A DNA stretch of 64,000 nt from assembly GCA_963711675.1 (NCBI GenBank), contig CAVQFB010000003.1, positions 186,001 through 250,000 on the forward strand, given 5' to 3'. Under the pieces are notes generated by a model. That model worked only from the letters and a program-made list of their open reading frames with translations. It made no database searches and was not told where the DNA came from. The stretch is from CAVQFB01 sp963711675 (GTDB lineage Bacteria; Acidobacteriota; Terriglobia; Terriglobales; Acidobacteriaceae). Below are positions 63,764 through 64,000 of this stretch, in pieces; the first letter of the stretch is position 1; each line of letters opens with the position of its first letter. The translations under genes and the position numbers were made by a program.

Positions 63764-64000
63764 ATGAAAAGAGCCCCTGTTCTGGTTGCTTCACTTCTAT
63801 TAACGCTAGTCGCTCGTAGCCCTGCTCAACAACTCCCATCCAACCCTGACCAGATCGGCTACAAGTCAGCGCAGAACGCCGACCAGAAGAAGACACTGCT
63901 GCTCAAGGACTTCAAACCTGCCTCCATGCTGCACGCTCCAGTACACAACGTCGACCGGGCAAAGTTCTACGTCATCGATGTTCACAACCATGTCAACGAC
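63764..64000 (+). CDS. Exported amidohydrolase-family protein, N-terminal part
   Basis: The first 79 codons of a gene that runs off the window. It has a signal peptide (APVLVASLLLTLVARSPAQ) and, at the very edge, FYVIDVHNHVND, the first HxH metal-binding strand of TIM-barrel amidohydrolases. Such exported proteins in this phylum act as deacetylase- or decarboxylase-like hydrolases, but the type cannot be judged from this fragment. Confidence 0.6.
   Translation, partial: MKRAPVLVASLLLTLVARSPAQQLPSNPDQIGYKSAQNADQKKTLLLKDFKPASMLHAPVHNVDRAKFYVIDVHNHVND

Noticed and set aside
1..64000. CRISPR arrays, transposases, phage genes, tRNA and rRNA genes.
   Set aside because: None found: no regularly spaced repeats, no transposase or phage motifs among the open frames, and no tRNA- or rRNA-like sequence noticed by eye. 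Short tRNAs could still be missed without a covariance search.

Overview
The window looks like part of a GC-rich Acidobacteriota chromosome (Terriglobia/Koribacter-like soil lineage). The evidence is two very large Oar-type TonB-dependent receptors with N-terminal carboxypeptidase-regulatory-like domains, a CadC-type winged-helix/TolB-like regulator, several small secreted proteins of an acidobacterial style, and a dense mix of divergent short operons. I see no IS element, prophage, CRISPR array, rRNA or tRNA.

Layout. 0-7 kb: partial LigD-type 3'-phosphoesterase (frameshifted), NUDIX hydrolase, zinc-ribbon protein, a possible short peptide gene/structured transcript, UbiX, a ChaN-like protein, secreted acetamidase/formamidase and an ArsB/SLC13 transporter. 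7-13 kb: a sigma-54-type two-component pair beside a membrane redox module (NrfD/HybB, HybA ferredoxin, membrane-anchored GcvH-like protein). 13-16 kb: PhoU, PhoR, PhoB. 16-27 kb: HyuA, 2-oxoglutarate dehydrogenase E1, ureohydrolase, RpiA, a class V aminotransferase overlapping homoserine dehydrogenase, and a PPOX protein. 27-34 kb: an exported SAM hydrolase (DUF62), a TonB receptor, purine nucleoside phosphorylase and an exported adenosine deaminase, which together form a plausible SAM-to-hypoxanthine route. 34-40 kb: a TetR-controlled YbhGFSR-like ABC exporter operon. 40-45 kb: a CzcA/CzcB-type metal efflux pair. 45-48 kb: secreted Ig-like protein, proline iminopeptidase-like hydrolase, HD-like protein.

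48-56 kb is the most unusual region: a co-directional run of PrpD-like protein, DinB-like protein, split homoaconitase-like large and small subunits, an isocitrate/homoisocitrate-type dehydrogenase, a CitD-CitE fusion and CitF. This looks like a self-contained tricarboxylate interconversion/cleavage module whose substrate cannot be read from sequence. Three copies of a short interspersed repeat lie between its genes. 56-64 kb: a CadC/TolB-like regulator, a small secreted protein, a second large TonB receptor, and the start of a secreted amidohydrolase.

Quality warning: single-base indels break the reading frame of LigD and a histidine kinase, and then many times PrpD, DinB, the homoaconitase large subunit, CitF and the CadC/TolB regulator. 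Across each break the protein motifs continue intact in the next frame, and many breaks sit in short homopolymers. I therefore favour consensus errors over real pseudogenes and annotate these as whole genes with frameshifts.
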